Below, piece by piece: positions 17,219 to 24,554 of a DNA stretch of 64,000 bases. The position numbers were made by a program, and so were the translations under genes. The stretch covers positions 124,001 through 188,000 of the forward strand of contig NZ_JPRM01000003.1 of NCBI RefSeq assembly GCF_000737695.1, read 5' to 3'. The notes under the pieces are model-generated. The model saw only the letters and a list, made by a program, of their open reading frames with translations. It made no database searches and was not told where the DNA came from. Positions within the stretch are counted from its first letter, which is position 1, and every line of letters begins with the position of its first letter. Origin of the DNA: Flavobacterium hydatis. Lineage in GTDB: Bacteria; Bacteroidota; Bacteroidia; Flavobacteriales; Flavobacteriaceae.

Positions 17219-18046
17219 TTATGATCCTAGGAAAACTAAAGCTACAACAGCTCTTAATCCCCAATCTGGTCTTGATGATGATGGCCCGTCTATTGGTATT
17301 AATGGCATTACGGCAAACTGAACCACCTGACTTCCTAATTTTGTGACTGCTCCTATCGAAGGGTTTAAAGAAATATTTGTTGTATTGGCCTCCCAATTTT
17401 GTGTTATCTCTGCATTAACCCCTAAACTGGCACCACTTTTATAACTATGCGAAAGGAAAATCTGGGTATAAAATTGATTAAAGTCACCTCGGTCTTTATT
17501 TCCTGCAACCGACCATATCTGGTTGGCAATAAAACCTACCGAAAGTCCTTTGCCCTGATGCATTATTAATACACTCGGTCCTATCCCAAATTTTTCGGTT
17601 CCCAATAATTTATCTGTTGCTATTGGAACCAAAAAAGCGGGGCCAAATCCGTAAATTAACTTTTCGCTTTTGGGTGCAAGAAAAGCCGTTACGGTGGCAT
17701 CACTCAATCCGAATTGATGTGTATTTTCTCCTGTAATATCTCTCTGATCTACAATTGGAACTATATAACGGGTAATTAAATTTAAGTCATCACTTAATTT
17801 AAAAGGAATTACCGGTTGCACGTTAATTGTATATTTAGATCCATTAAAAGGCCCAATACCATAACTAAGATTATTTTGCAACGGAACACTTATAAGACTT
17901 GCGACTGGATTTGCCAGTTTATCTGCAAGTTCCTGTGCACTTGCCCCTGGTTTTTCTTCTTGTGCAATTATAGTACAGTGTATTAATAAAGTTGCTACTA
18001 TAATTAATACAGTTTTAAGTTTAAAATATGAGCCAGAACATTTCAT
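17219..18046 (-). CDS. Neuromedin-U-like outer-membrane transporter family protein
   Basis: 275 residues with a signal peptide (KTVLIIVATLLIHCTIIAQ). It matches the bacterial family often annotated 'neuromedin U' or 'transporter': ELADKLANPVASLISVPLQ, then NNLSYGIGPFNG, YTINVQPVIPFKLSDDLNLI and TRYIVPIV. The remainder is barrel-like strands ending in LRAVVALVFLGS. The eukaryotic hormone name is a misnomer; these are predicted periplasmic/outer-membrane barrels. It precedes the DUF1254 gene by 65 nt. A hairpin in the 107-nt gap to the HAD gene may lower its expression relative to the upstream genes. Confidence 0.8.
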   Translation of the reverse strand: MKCSGSYFKLKTVLIIVATLLIHCTIIAQEEKPGASAQELADKLANPVASLISVPLQNNLSYGIGPFNGSKYTINVQPVIPFKLSDDLNLITRYIVPIVDQRDITGENTHQFGLSDATVTAFLAPKSEKLIYGFGPAFLVPIATDKLLGTEKFGIGPSVLIMHQGKGLSVGFIANQIWSVAGNKDRGDFNQFYTQIFLSHSYKSGASLGVNAEITQNWEANTTNISLNPSIGAVTKLGSQVVQFAVMPLIPIDGPSSSRPDWGLRAVVALVFLGS

Positions 18047-18090
18047 ATCGCTTTTTTTTATATTTTTTTAATCATCCAAAAACATTAAAG

Positions 18091-18124
18091 GATACAGCTT
18101 TTAAACAAACAAAAAAGCTGTATC
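18091..18124 (-). terminator. Perfect 12-bp hairpin in the operon, possible partial terminator or mRNA end stabiliser
   Basis: GATACAGCTTTT (18091-18102) and AAAAGCTGTATC (18113-18124) pair perfectly around a 10-nt loop, between the HAD gene and the neuromedin-U-like gene. The downstream minus-strand sequence is CTTTAATG, a weak T-tract, so read-through is likely. It may set different levels for the sulfatase/HAD genes and the genes that follow. Confidence 0.45.
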
Positions 18125-18153
18125 GCTTTAAAACCTAACCAAAAACCAAATTA

Positions 18154-19182
18154 TTAGTCTGCAAAAACTTTTTTCCAATCATCTTTCATGTTTATCACAT
18201 GCCAGTTGTTTTTTGCAGCTGCATTCAATGATGCATTATCTTTTTCCTGATAGCTAAATTCTCTTATCGAATCATTATGATTTACCAACATTTGAAATGA
18301 AGGATATTTGTTACCCTGACTATATTTAAGCATAGCAATATCGCCCGCTCCACCTTCATTACCGCAAGCAAAAACAGGACGTTGCCCAATATGCAATTGT
18401 ATGCCCACAGGTTTTCCTTCTTTATCATTAAAATGATCTAAAGCTGGTTCTCTCTGAATAGCATTTTTATCTGAATCGTATTTATATTTAAAAGAAGTTC
18501 CTACAACCTGATCTTTTGGAATTCCATAAAATTCTTCAGAAATTCCACGAACTACTTCAACTGTACCACCGGTTACGATAAACGTCTTAAAACCATTTGC
18601 ACGTAAGTAATTCAACAGTTCCAACTGTGGTTGGTAACGTATTTGTTTTACTGAAACATTTTTACCTGGGTATTTAGCATCTTTATAAAAATCTGCTACT
18701 GATTTTTCAAACTCATCTTCACTCATTCCTGTATGTGTTGCACCTACAAGTTCTATAAGAGCTTTGTCTCCACCTTTTTCAAAATAACTTTTATCTTTTT
18801 CAACTACCGCTTTAAAAGGTTGTTTTTGTGCTAAAGCAGGATTAGCTTCAACCATTTTCTTTACTCGATAAAAAGCAAATAATTCCTGCACATATGGTTT
18901 TTCAGCCCAAAGTGTTCCGTCATTATCAAAAGTGGCGATTCTACTTTCTATCGGAATAAAATCTGGACTTCCCTCTTTGGTTACTTTTTCAACATAAGCA
19001 ATTATGTCCTTTTTTAAAGTTCCATCGTTCCAACTTGGTAGCGGATCTCCACTTGTGGCAACATTTTCAGTACTGTCTTTTGACTTTACAGTTGCGTTTT
19101 CTTCAGATTTATTTTTACATGAAACAAACAAAAATAAAAATAGGGTTGCGAAATATAATTTTCTATACATAATATGATTCAT
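18154..19182 (-). CDS. HAD-superfamily phosphatase, lipoprotein
   Basis: 342 residues. The lipoprotein signal ends FLFVSC (C22). The HAD motifs are present: FDNDGTLW (nucleophile D86, acid/base D88), IVTGG (motif II), a basic region with K, and CGNEGGAGDIAM (motif IV). The cap insertion after motif I (residues 95-190) is Lys/Glu-rich. The residue pattern resembles phosphoserine-phosphatase-like HAD enzymes that many bacteria export. With the upstream arylsulfatase this gives a pair of ester hydrolases anchored in the envelope. The substrate is unknown. A start at 19170 is also possible. Confidence 0.85.
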   Translation of the reverse strand: MNHIMYRKLYFATLFLFLFVSCKNKSEENATVKSKDSTENVATSGDPLPSWNDGTLKKDIIAYVEKVTKEGSPDFIPIESRIATFDNDGTLWAEKPYVQELFAFYRVKKMVEANPALAQKQPFKAVVEKDKSYFEKGGDKALIELVGATHTGMSEDEFEKSVADFYKDAKYPGKNVSVKQIRYQPQLELLNYLRANGFKTFIVTGGTVEVVRGISEEFYGIPKDQVVGTSFKYKYDSDKNAIQREPALDHFNDKEGKPVGIQLHIGQRPVFACGNEGGAGDIAMLKYSQGNKYPSFQMLVNHNDSIREFSYQEKDNASLNAAAKNNWHVINMKDDWKKVFAD

Positions 19183-19239
19183 TAAAAAATTAAGCCCAAA
19201 TTATTAAGGATAACTTAGGCTTAACTTAAGATTATTACT

Positions 19240-20925
19240 TTATTTTTTCTTTTTGGATGTGTCTTGCGTGTCTTCTTTTAGTTGAGGTAAAACATTCTTC
19301 TCAATATAGTTTCGCGCTTTAATATCTCTCATTGCTTCTTCCATAATAGTGTAAGCAGAGAAACTTGGCGGAATTGATCTAGGTGGATAATCTTTAAATG
19401 TTTCTGCAAATACAAGAACATCATGTAATGCTCCATATACCAATGGAACATGATTCATCTGCCAATCCCAGAATGTGTTTGATGTAATATCTGCTCTTTC
19501 AAAAGGATCTTGGTATAAATTGAATATCTTTTGCAAACGTAGTTTTGTAAAAGGTTCCGCCCACACTCCCATTGTACCTGCTAAACGTTGCTCTGCAAAA
19601 ACATATTTATAATCACCTTCACGCAAACCAACTAATAGACCATCATCATCTGTATAAAAGAATTTATCTCTGGCACTTTTTTGAGTTTTACCACGTAAAA
19701 AATTACTTTGGTCGAAGCCATCTAGATGTATTTTATAATTTTTTCCATTTGCAGTATATCCTTTTAAAAGTTTATTAACTATATCTGGCTCTCCCGCAAT
19801 AGAAGCAAAAGTTGGTATCCAGTCATTATGACTCATTAACTCTGTAGTTACAGTTCCTGGCTTAATAACTCCTGGCCAACGTACAATACAAGGAACTCTA
19901 AAAGCTCCTTCCCAGTTGGTATTTTTCTCAGAACGGAAAGGTGTCATAGCTCCATCAGGCCATGTATTCATATGAGGACCGTTGTCTGTTGAGTACACTA
20001 CAATTGTATTATCAGCAATTCCTAATTCATCTAATGCTTTCAAAATGCTTCCTATAGTTTCATCGTGTTCGATCATACCATCAATATATTCACTGTCTCC
20101 ATGTGTATATCTTCCTCTGTGCTCTTTTCTAACGTGTGTACGAAGGTGCATACGAGTAGCATTAAACCAAACGAAAAATGGTTTACCATCTGAATTTTGT
20201 CTTTTAATAAAATCAATTGCTGCTGCAGAAGTTTCATCATCTACAGTTTCCATTCTTTTTTTTGTAAGCGGACCTGTATCTTCAATTTTTTGTTTTCCAA
20301 CTCTTCCAAAACGAGGATCTGTAGTTGCATCATCAACATTTGTTGCTTTACATTTTAACACTCCTCTTGGTCCAAACATTTTTAAATATTCAGGATCTTT
20401 AGGGTAATCTGGCAATTCTGGTTCTTCTTCAGCATTTAAATGATATAGATTCCCAAAGAATTCGTCGAATCCGTTTACTGTTGGTAAACTTTCATTACGA
20501 TCTCCTACGTGATTTTTTCCAAACTGCCCTGTAGCATATCCTAAATTTTTCATAATCCCTCCAACAGATGGGTCTAACTGACTCATACCCATTGGTGCTC
20601 CTGGAAAACCTACTTTAGTAAGTCCTGTTCTAAGACCATGTTGTCCTGTTAAAAAGGCAGCACGTCCTGCGGTACAGCTTTGTTCTCCATAATAATGTAA
20701 AAAACGAATTCCTTCGTTTGCCAAACGATCAATATTGGGTGTAGTGTATCCCATTAATCCATCACTATAGGCACTAATATTGGTAGTTCCAATATCATCA
20801 CCCCAAAGTACCAAAATATTGGGCTTTTTACTGTTTTGAGCCTTCAGCTGGGGAACTGTAAGACATCCCGCCGCAAAAATGAAAATTGCGCCTTTTAATC
20901 CACACTTGTTTAATAATTGTTTCAT
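19240..20925 (-). CDS. Arylsulfatase (S1-type, formylglycine-dependent)
   Basis: 561 residues from the ATG at 20925, which gives a signal sequence; the frame is open further upstream to TTG and another ATG. The sulfatase fold is clear: metal aspartates in LVLWGDDIG, the modification motif C84-T-A-G-R (CxAxR, converted to formylglycine), TGQHG, GKNHVGD and STDNGPHMNTWPDG. The N-terminal AAGC could be a lipobox (C21); cleavage after LKA is the alternative. It lies 57 nt ahead of the HAD lipoprotein and heads the minus-strand run, so it is likely the first gene of the operon. No formylglycine-generating enzyme gene lies in this window. Confidence 0.9.
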   Translation of the reverse strand: MKQLLNKCGLKGAIFIFAAGCLTVPQLKAQNSKKPNILVLWGDDIGTTNISAYSDGLMGYTTPNIDRLANEGIRFLHYYGEQSCTAGRAAFLTGQHGLRTGLTKVGFPGAPMGMSQLDPSVGGIMKNLGYATGQFGKNHVGDRNESLPTVNGFDEFFGNLYHLNAEEEPELPDYPKDPEYLKMFGPRGVLKCKATNVDDATTDPRFGRVGKQKIEDTGPLTKKRMETVDDETSAAAIDFIKRQNSDGKPFFVWFNATRMHLRTHVRKEHRGRYTHGDSEYIDGMIEHDETIGSILKALDELGIADNTIVVYSTDNGPHMNTWPDGAMTPFRSEKNTNWEGAFRVPCIVRWPGVIKPGTVTTELMSHNDWIPTFASIAGEPDIVNKLLKGYTANGKNYKIHLDGFDQSNFLRGKTQKSARDKFFYTDDDGLLVGLREGDYKYVFAEQRLAGTMGVWAEPFTKLRLQKIFNLYQDPFERADITSNTFWDWQMNHVPLVYGALHDVLVFAETFKDYPPRSIPPSFSAYTIMEEAMRDIKARNYIEKNVLPQLKEDTQDTSKKKK

Positions 20926-21677
20926 AATAATAAATTTTGTTAATAAACTTCTACTCATATTAATACTATGGAAATGCAAACTATTAGGTTTAAATTTTAC
21001 CTTTAACCTAAGGGATAAATATGTTTACATTTTTCTTCTTTACTATTCTCATCAAAATCATTACTTATCTAATTTTTAGAATAAAACGCATCAAGTTGAA
21101 TGGAGTTCACCAACTTTTTTATTCCTTTCTAACTAAACTGTCAATAGTTACACTATAAAAACAAAAACACTCATAATCAAATAAATAAGAACAATCTCTT
21201 TAAATCCGAAACAAGAATTTTCTTAAAATTATCATAAGGCAATCAAAATTAAATATTAAAAAAGAGCAACATGAGTAAGATTATCTAACGTTAGTTTCAT
21301 TTTGTAAAATGGAACGCCAAAAAATTCGCTTATTTCGTTTCATTTTTTAATTTGAAACCTTAATAAAAAGCAAATCAATCACTATGTAATCTATAAAGCT
21401 TATTTTATATGGGTAATTTTTGTACGCTTTGTAGTTTTTGTTTTTTTGTGGGAAATGGAAAAAAATGATTAAAATGCCTTTATTAAGAATTTGAAAATGA
21501 AGCCTTCAATCACATAAAAAAAGTTCCATGAAAACTGTTTTCATGGAACTTTTTAATAATTTAAGATTACGTCGAAAAATTAGCCATAATAAGTATGTAA
21601 TTAATTTAAGTTTTACTCTGATGGATTGTCATTATATTTACTTAAATCCCTTACATGAATAAAATAGCTCATAAAAT
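20926..21677. other. Long non-coding gap upstream of the sulfatase operon
   Basis: No gene is visible. It must hold the minus-strand promoter of the sulfatase operon, but I found no convincing TTTG/TAnnTTTG pair. Near 21294-21314 and 21340-21358 there are two short dyads around GTTTCATTTT and GTTTCATTTTTTAATTTGAAAC-type text. A strong hairpin lies at 21518-21554, and a degenerate copy of a palindromic repeat (right arm ACTTAAATCCCTTACATG) at about 21580-21662. Confidence 0.5.
21518..21554 (-). terminator. Strong bidirectional terminator downstream of ssb
   Basis: A 17-bp stem (21518-21534 with 21538-21554, core GTTCCATGAAAA / TTTTCATGGAAC) with a tiny loop, A-run on the left and T-run on the right. 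It lies about 125 nt past the ssb stop on the minus strand, after a degenerate repeat element. Confidence 0.7.
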
Positions 21678-22013
21678 CTATTTATTACCTAATAAAAGTA
21701 ACTCGGTTATAACGACTTCGGTTATAAAACGTTTTTCTCCGTTTTTATCATCGTAACTTCTGTGTGATAATTTTCCTTCTATAGCTATTTCTTTCCCCTT
21801 AACCACATATTTTTCGATAATCTCGGCAGTTTTTCCCCAAGCAACAAGACGATGCCATTCGGTTTTTTCTACTTTTTCTCCTTTGTCGTTTGTATATCTT
21901 TCGTTTGTAGCAATCATTAAATTGGCTAACATTTTCCCTCCTTCTAGGTTTTTAATTTCAGGATCGTTTCCTACGTTTCCTACTAACTGTACTTTGTTCC
22001 TTAATGTACTCAT
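21678..22013 (-). CDS. ssb: Single-stranded DNA-binding protein (short form)
   Basis: 111 residues. A complete OB fold: LRNKVQLVGNVGNDPEIKN, MLANLMIATNERY, then KTEWHRLVAWGKTAEIIEKYVVKG and KEIAIEGKLSHRSYDD. SSB binds single-stranded DNA in replication and repair as a tetramer. The protein stops right after the last strand (TELLLLGNK), so the usual linker and acidic DDDIPF-type tail that recruits partner proteins is absent. Flavobacteria often encode a second, longer SSB elsewhere, so this may be the accessory copy. Transcribed divergently from the nitrilase-like gene. Confidence 0.92.
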   Translation of the reverse strand: MSTLRNKVQLVGNVGNDPEIKNLEGGKMLANLMIATNERYTNDKGEKVEKTEWHRLVAWGKTAEIIEKYVVKGKEIAIEGKLSHRSYDDKNGEKRFITEVVITELLLLGNK

Positions 22014-22137
22014 GGCGTGTATGTTTTAAATATTTAGTATTGAAATGTCTCTCAAATCAACGAGGCAAAGATGCGGCATGATAGTACCGTTAATCGGTTG
22101 GTAACTACTTACTTTCGACTGTAACTAATTGTAAGCG

Positions 22138-22167
22138 TTTGTAAATGGGAATAATTCATTATATTTG
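22138..22167 (+). promoter_or_regulatory. Bacteroidota sigma-ABfr promoter of the GNAT-nitrilase gene
   Basis: TTTG at 22138-22141, an 18-nt spacer, then TATATTTG at 22160-22167, the consensus TTTG-N17-20-TAnnTTTG of Bacteroidota housekeeping promoters. The expected start near 22174 leaves a leader of only about 10 nt before the ATG at 22184. Confidence 0.65.
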
Positions 22168-22183
22168 AGGAAAATCTCACAAT

Positions 22184-23713
22184 ATGCAGGCAAAGATTAA
22201 TAAAGTAGAATTACGGAATTTAGAATTTGAGGACTACAAACAGCTAAAAAATTCTATGGTGGAATCTTATCCTGCCATGGCCGACTCTTACTGGAGGGTG
22301 GAGCATATTGAGAAATTACTCGAAATTTTTCCCGAAGGTCAATTGGTGATTCTTGTAGATGGAAAGGTAGTAGGCTCGGCGTTATCGCTTATTGTCGATG
22401 AAAAATTAGTCGACAAAAGACACAATTATCTACAGATAGTGGGAAACTATACGTTCTCGACTCATAATAAAAATGGTGATATTTTATACGGAATAGATGT
22501 TTTTATTCATCCTAATTATCGTGGTTTACGTTTAGGTAGACGTTTATATGATGCCAGAAAAGAATTATGCGAGCAACTTAACCTGAAAGCTATTGTTTTT
22601 GCAGGCAGGATTCCAAATTATGCACAACACGCTAAAAAATTAAGCCCTAAAAATTATATTGATAAGGTAAAGCATAAAGAATTACATGATCCGGTGCTTT
22701 CGTTTCAGTTAAGTAATGATTTCCACGTTATCCGAATCATGAAAAATTATTTGGAAGGCGATGAAGCTTCGATGGAATTTGCCGTACTCCTAGAATGGAA
22801 TAATGTGTATTATGACGAAAGTCCGAAGTTGATAAACTTAGACAAAAGCATCATCCGACTTGGACTGATTCAATGGCAAATGCGCCAACTTAATAATATT
22901 GAGGCTCTTTTTGAGCAATCGGAGTTTTTTATAGATGTAGTTTCGGGTTACGGAAGTGATTTTGCTTTATTTCCTGAACTGTTTATTGCGCCGCTTATGG
23001 CCGATTACAATCATTTATCTGAAGCTGAAGCGATTAGGGAATTAGCCAGACATTCGGATCCTATTCGTAAACGTTTTCAGGAATTTGCTATTTCATATAA
23101 TATCAATATTATTACTGGTAGTATGCCGTATATGGAAAACGGTAATTTATACAATGTTGGCTTTTTGTGTAAGCGTGACGGAACATCCGAGATGTATAGC
23201 AAAATACATATAACTCCAAACGAGGTACAACATTGGGGTATGAAAGGTGGATCGGAAATTAAAACCTTTGATACGGATTGTGGTAAAATAGGAATTCTGA
23301 TTTGTTATGATGTGGAGTTTCCTGAGGTTTCAAGAATAATGTCTGACGAAGGCATGAATATCTTGTTTGTTCCTTTCCTGACGGATACTCAAAATGCGTA
23401 TGTTAGGGTTAAACATTGTGCGCAAGCCAGAGCAATAGAAAACGAATGTTATGTTGCTATTGCAGGTTGTGTGGGTAATTTGCCTAAGGTGAATAATATG
23501 GATATTCAGTATGCACAAGCGGCTGTTTTTACACCATCGGATTTTGCATTTCCGAGTAACGGGATTAAAGCTGAGGCAACTCCTAATACAGAAATGACGC
23601 TGATTGTAGATGTTGATCTGGATTTATTAAAGGATATTCATGAACATGGTAGCGTAAGGATTTTAAAAGACCGTCGACATGATTTGTATGAAACTAAAAA
23701 ACTAAAGCCATAA
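22184..23713 (+). CDS. GNAT acetyltransferase / carbon-nitrogen hydrolase fusion
   Basis: 509 residues in two parts. Residues 1-200 look like a GNAT acyltransferase domain (VELRNLEFEDYKQLKNSM; the acetyl-CoA loop IHPNYRGLRLGRRLYDARKE). Residues 220-505 are a nitrilase-family C-N hydrolase with the catalytic triad Glu (ALFPELFIAP), Lys (MYSKIHITPNE) and Cys (GILICYDVEFPE). Such GNAT-nitrilase fusions are widespread in Bacteroidota; an amidohydrolase activity on small amides or polyamine-like substrates is plausible but not shown. The promoter is close, and a small gene follows after 10 nt in an apparent operon. Confidence 0.88.
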   Translation: MQAKINKVELRNLEFEDYKQLKNSMVESYPAMADSYWRVEHIEKLLEIFPEGQLVILVDGKVVGSALSLIVDEKLVDKRHNYLQIVGNYTFSTHNKNGDILYGIDVFIHPNYRGLRLGRRLYDARKELCEQLNLKAIVFAGRIPNYAQHAKKLSPKNYIDKVKHKELHDPVLSFQLSNDFHVIRIMKNYLEGDEASMEFAVLLEWNNVYYDESPKLINLDKSIIRLGLIQWQMRQLNNIEALFEQSEFFIDVVSGYGSDFALFPELFIAPLMADYNHLSEAEAIRELARHSDPIRKRFQEFAISYNINIITGSMPYMENGNLYNVGFLCKRDGTSEMYSKIHITPNEVQHWGMKGGSEIKTFDTDCGKIGILICYDVEFPEVSRIMSDEGMNILFVPFLTDTQNAYVRVKHCAQARAIENECYVAIAGCVGNLPKVNNMDIQYAQAAVFTPSDFAFPSNGIKAEATPNTEMTLIVDVDLDLLKDIHEHGSVRILKDRRHDLYETKKLKP

Positions 23714-23723
23714 AAATATCAAG

Positions 23724-24056
23724 ATGGGTACAATAAGAAAGAAACCTTTATTCGAAATATATGTTGAGAATGACTATTTGGTCATTAACAATACTGATTA
23801 TGTTAAGGACAATGGAAGCTTTAAGATTGATAGTATTCTTAATGTGGAGTTGTTACAAAGCTTGTCCATTTGGAACAAGATTATTGAAGTAACTTTTCGT
23901 TTGAACGTTCCCACAAAATCGAATGAATTCCGGATTAATCTGGAGAATGGCTTTAAGGAGATTGTACTAACAAATTGTGATATTAAAGAGGTTAAGAAAT
24001 TAGTTTATGAGATAAATGAACTAATCTTAAATAAGAGAAACAATAATTCTCATTAG
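23724..24056 (+). CDS. Small conserved-looking protein, unknown function
   Basis: 110 residues, no signal peptide or membrane helix. The sequence alternates short beta-type stretches (FEIYVENDYLVI, then SFKIDSILNVELL) with a closing helix (IKEVKKLVYEINELIL). This could be a small pleckstrin-homology-like fold, but I do not recognise a family. It starts 10 nt after the GNAT-nitrilase stop, so it is almost certainly co-transcribed and may act with that enzyme. A structured RNA candidate begins within its stop-codon region. Confidence 0.7.
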   Translation: MGTIRKKPLFEIYVENDYLVINNTDYVKDNGSFKIDSILNVELLQSLSIWNKIIEVTFRLNVPTKSNEFRINLENGFKEIVLTNCDIKEVKKLVYEINELILNKRNNNSH

Positions 24057-24057
24057 C

Positions 24058-24111
24058 CCTGATAGAGCCGATATCCTCGTAACGTAGTGGAGAGATAAAG
24101 GCGAAAGCAGG
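24058..24111 (+). ncRNA. Candidate structured RNA, Flavo-1-like
   Basis: A compact nested structure can be drawn: CCTG (24058-24061) with CAGG (24108-24111); GCC (24067-24069) with GGC (24100-24102); TATC (24072-24075) with GATA (24094-24097); CTC (24076-24078) with GAG (24090-24092), closing an 11-nt loop. The flanks AGCCCTGATAG and GCGAAAGCAGGAA resemble the short conserved sequences of an intergenic element recurrent in flavobacteria, which I associate with the Flavo-1 RNA motif. The family name is from memory; the structure is seen in the sequence. Confidence 0.45.
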
Positions 24112-24191
24112 AACGATGTTAACAAATAAAAGCTATTAACTCGCTCATAATAATAAAATAAATGAGCTGTTTAATATAAAAAAGTGAATCC

Positions 24192-24539
24192 ATGAAAACA
24201 TGCTTGGAGTGCTCTGAAAAAATTGTAGGTCGAGAGGATAAAAAATTCTGCTCGGACAGTTGTCGTAATGCTTATAATAATAAAATAAACAAGGATAGCA
24301 CCAATTTTATGCGTAATGTAAACAATAAGTTACGCAAAAACTATCGCATCTTGTCGGAGTTAAATCCCGACGGAAAATCAAAAGCTACGAGAGATAAAAT
24401 GCTTAGTAGAGGGTTTGATTTTGATTTTTTTACCAATATTATGGATACTAAAAACGGAAATACCTACTATTTTTTATACGACCAAGGATACCTTTCTTTG
24501 GAAAACGATTATTATTTGCTTGTTAAGAAAGAACTATAG
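24192..24539 (+). CDS. Zinc-ribbon protein, unknown function
   Basis: 115 residues. The N-terminus is a four-cysteine zinc finger (CLECSEKI...KKFCSDSCRNAYNNK), followed by a basic helix (FMRNVNNKLRKNYRIL) and a C-terminal half with a FDFDFFTNIMDTKNGNTYYFLYD stretch that may form a small beta unit. Such short zinc-ribbon proteins are common in Bacteroidota and are presumed nucleic-acid or protein binders. Neighbours are the RNA candidate upstream and the M28 peptidase 15 nt downstream, so it is likely the first gene of a two-gene unit. Confidence 0.75.
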   Translation: MKTCLECSEKIVGREDKKFCSDSCRNAYNNKINKDSTNFMRNVNNKLRKNYRILSELNPDGKSKATRDKMLSRGFDFDFFTNIMDTKNGNTYYFLYDQGYLSLENDYYLLVKKEL

Positions 24540-24554
24540 CCCCCCAAATACCAC

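Noticed and set aside
17219-18046. A eukaryotic-type neuromedin U hormone
   Set aside because: The name is an old annotation error for this bacterial barrel family; the sequence has a signal peptide and beta-strand pattern.
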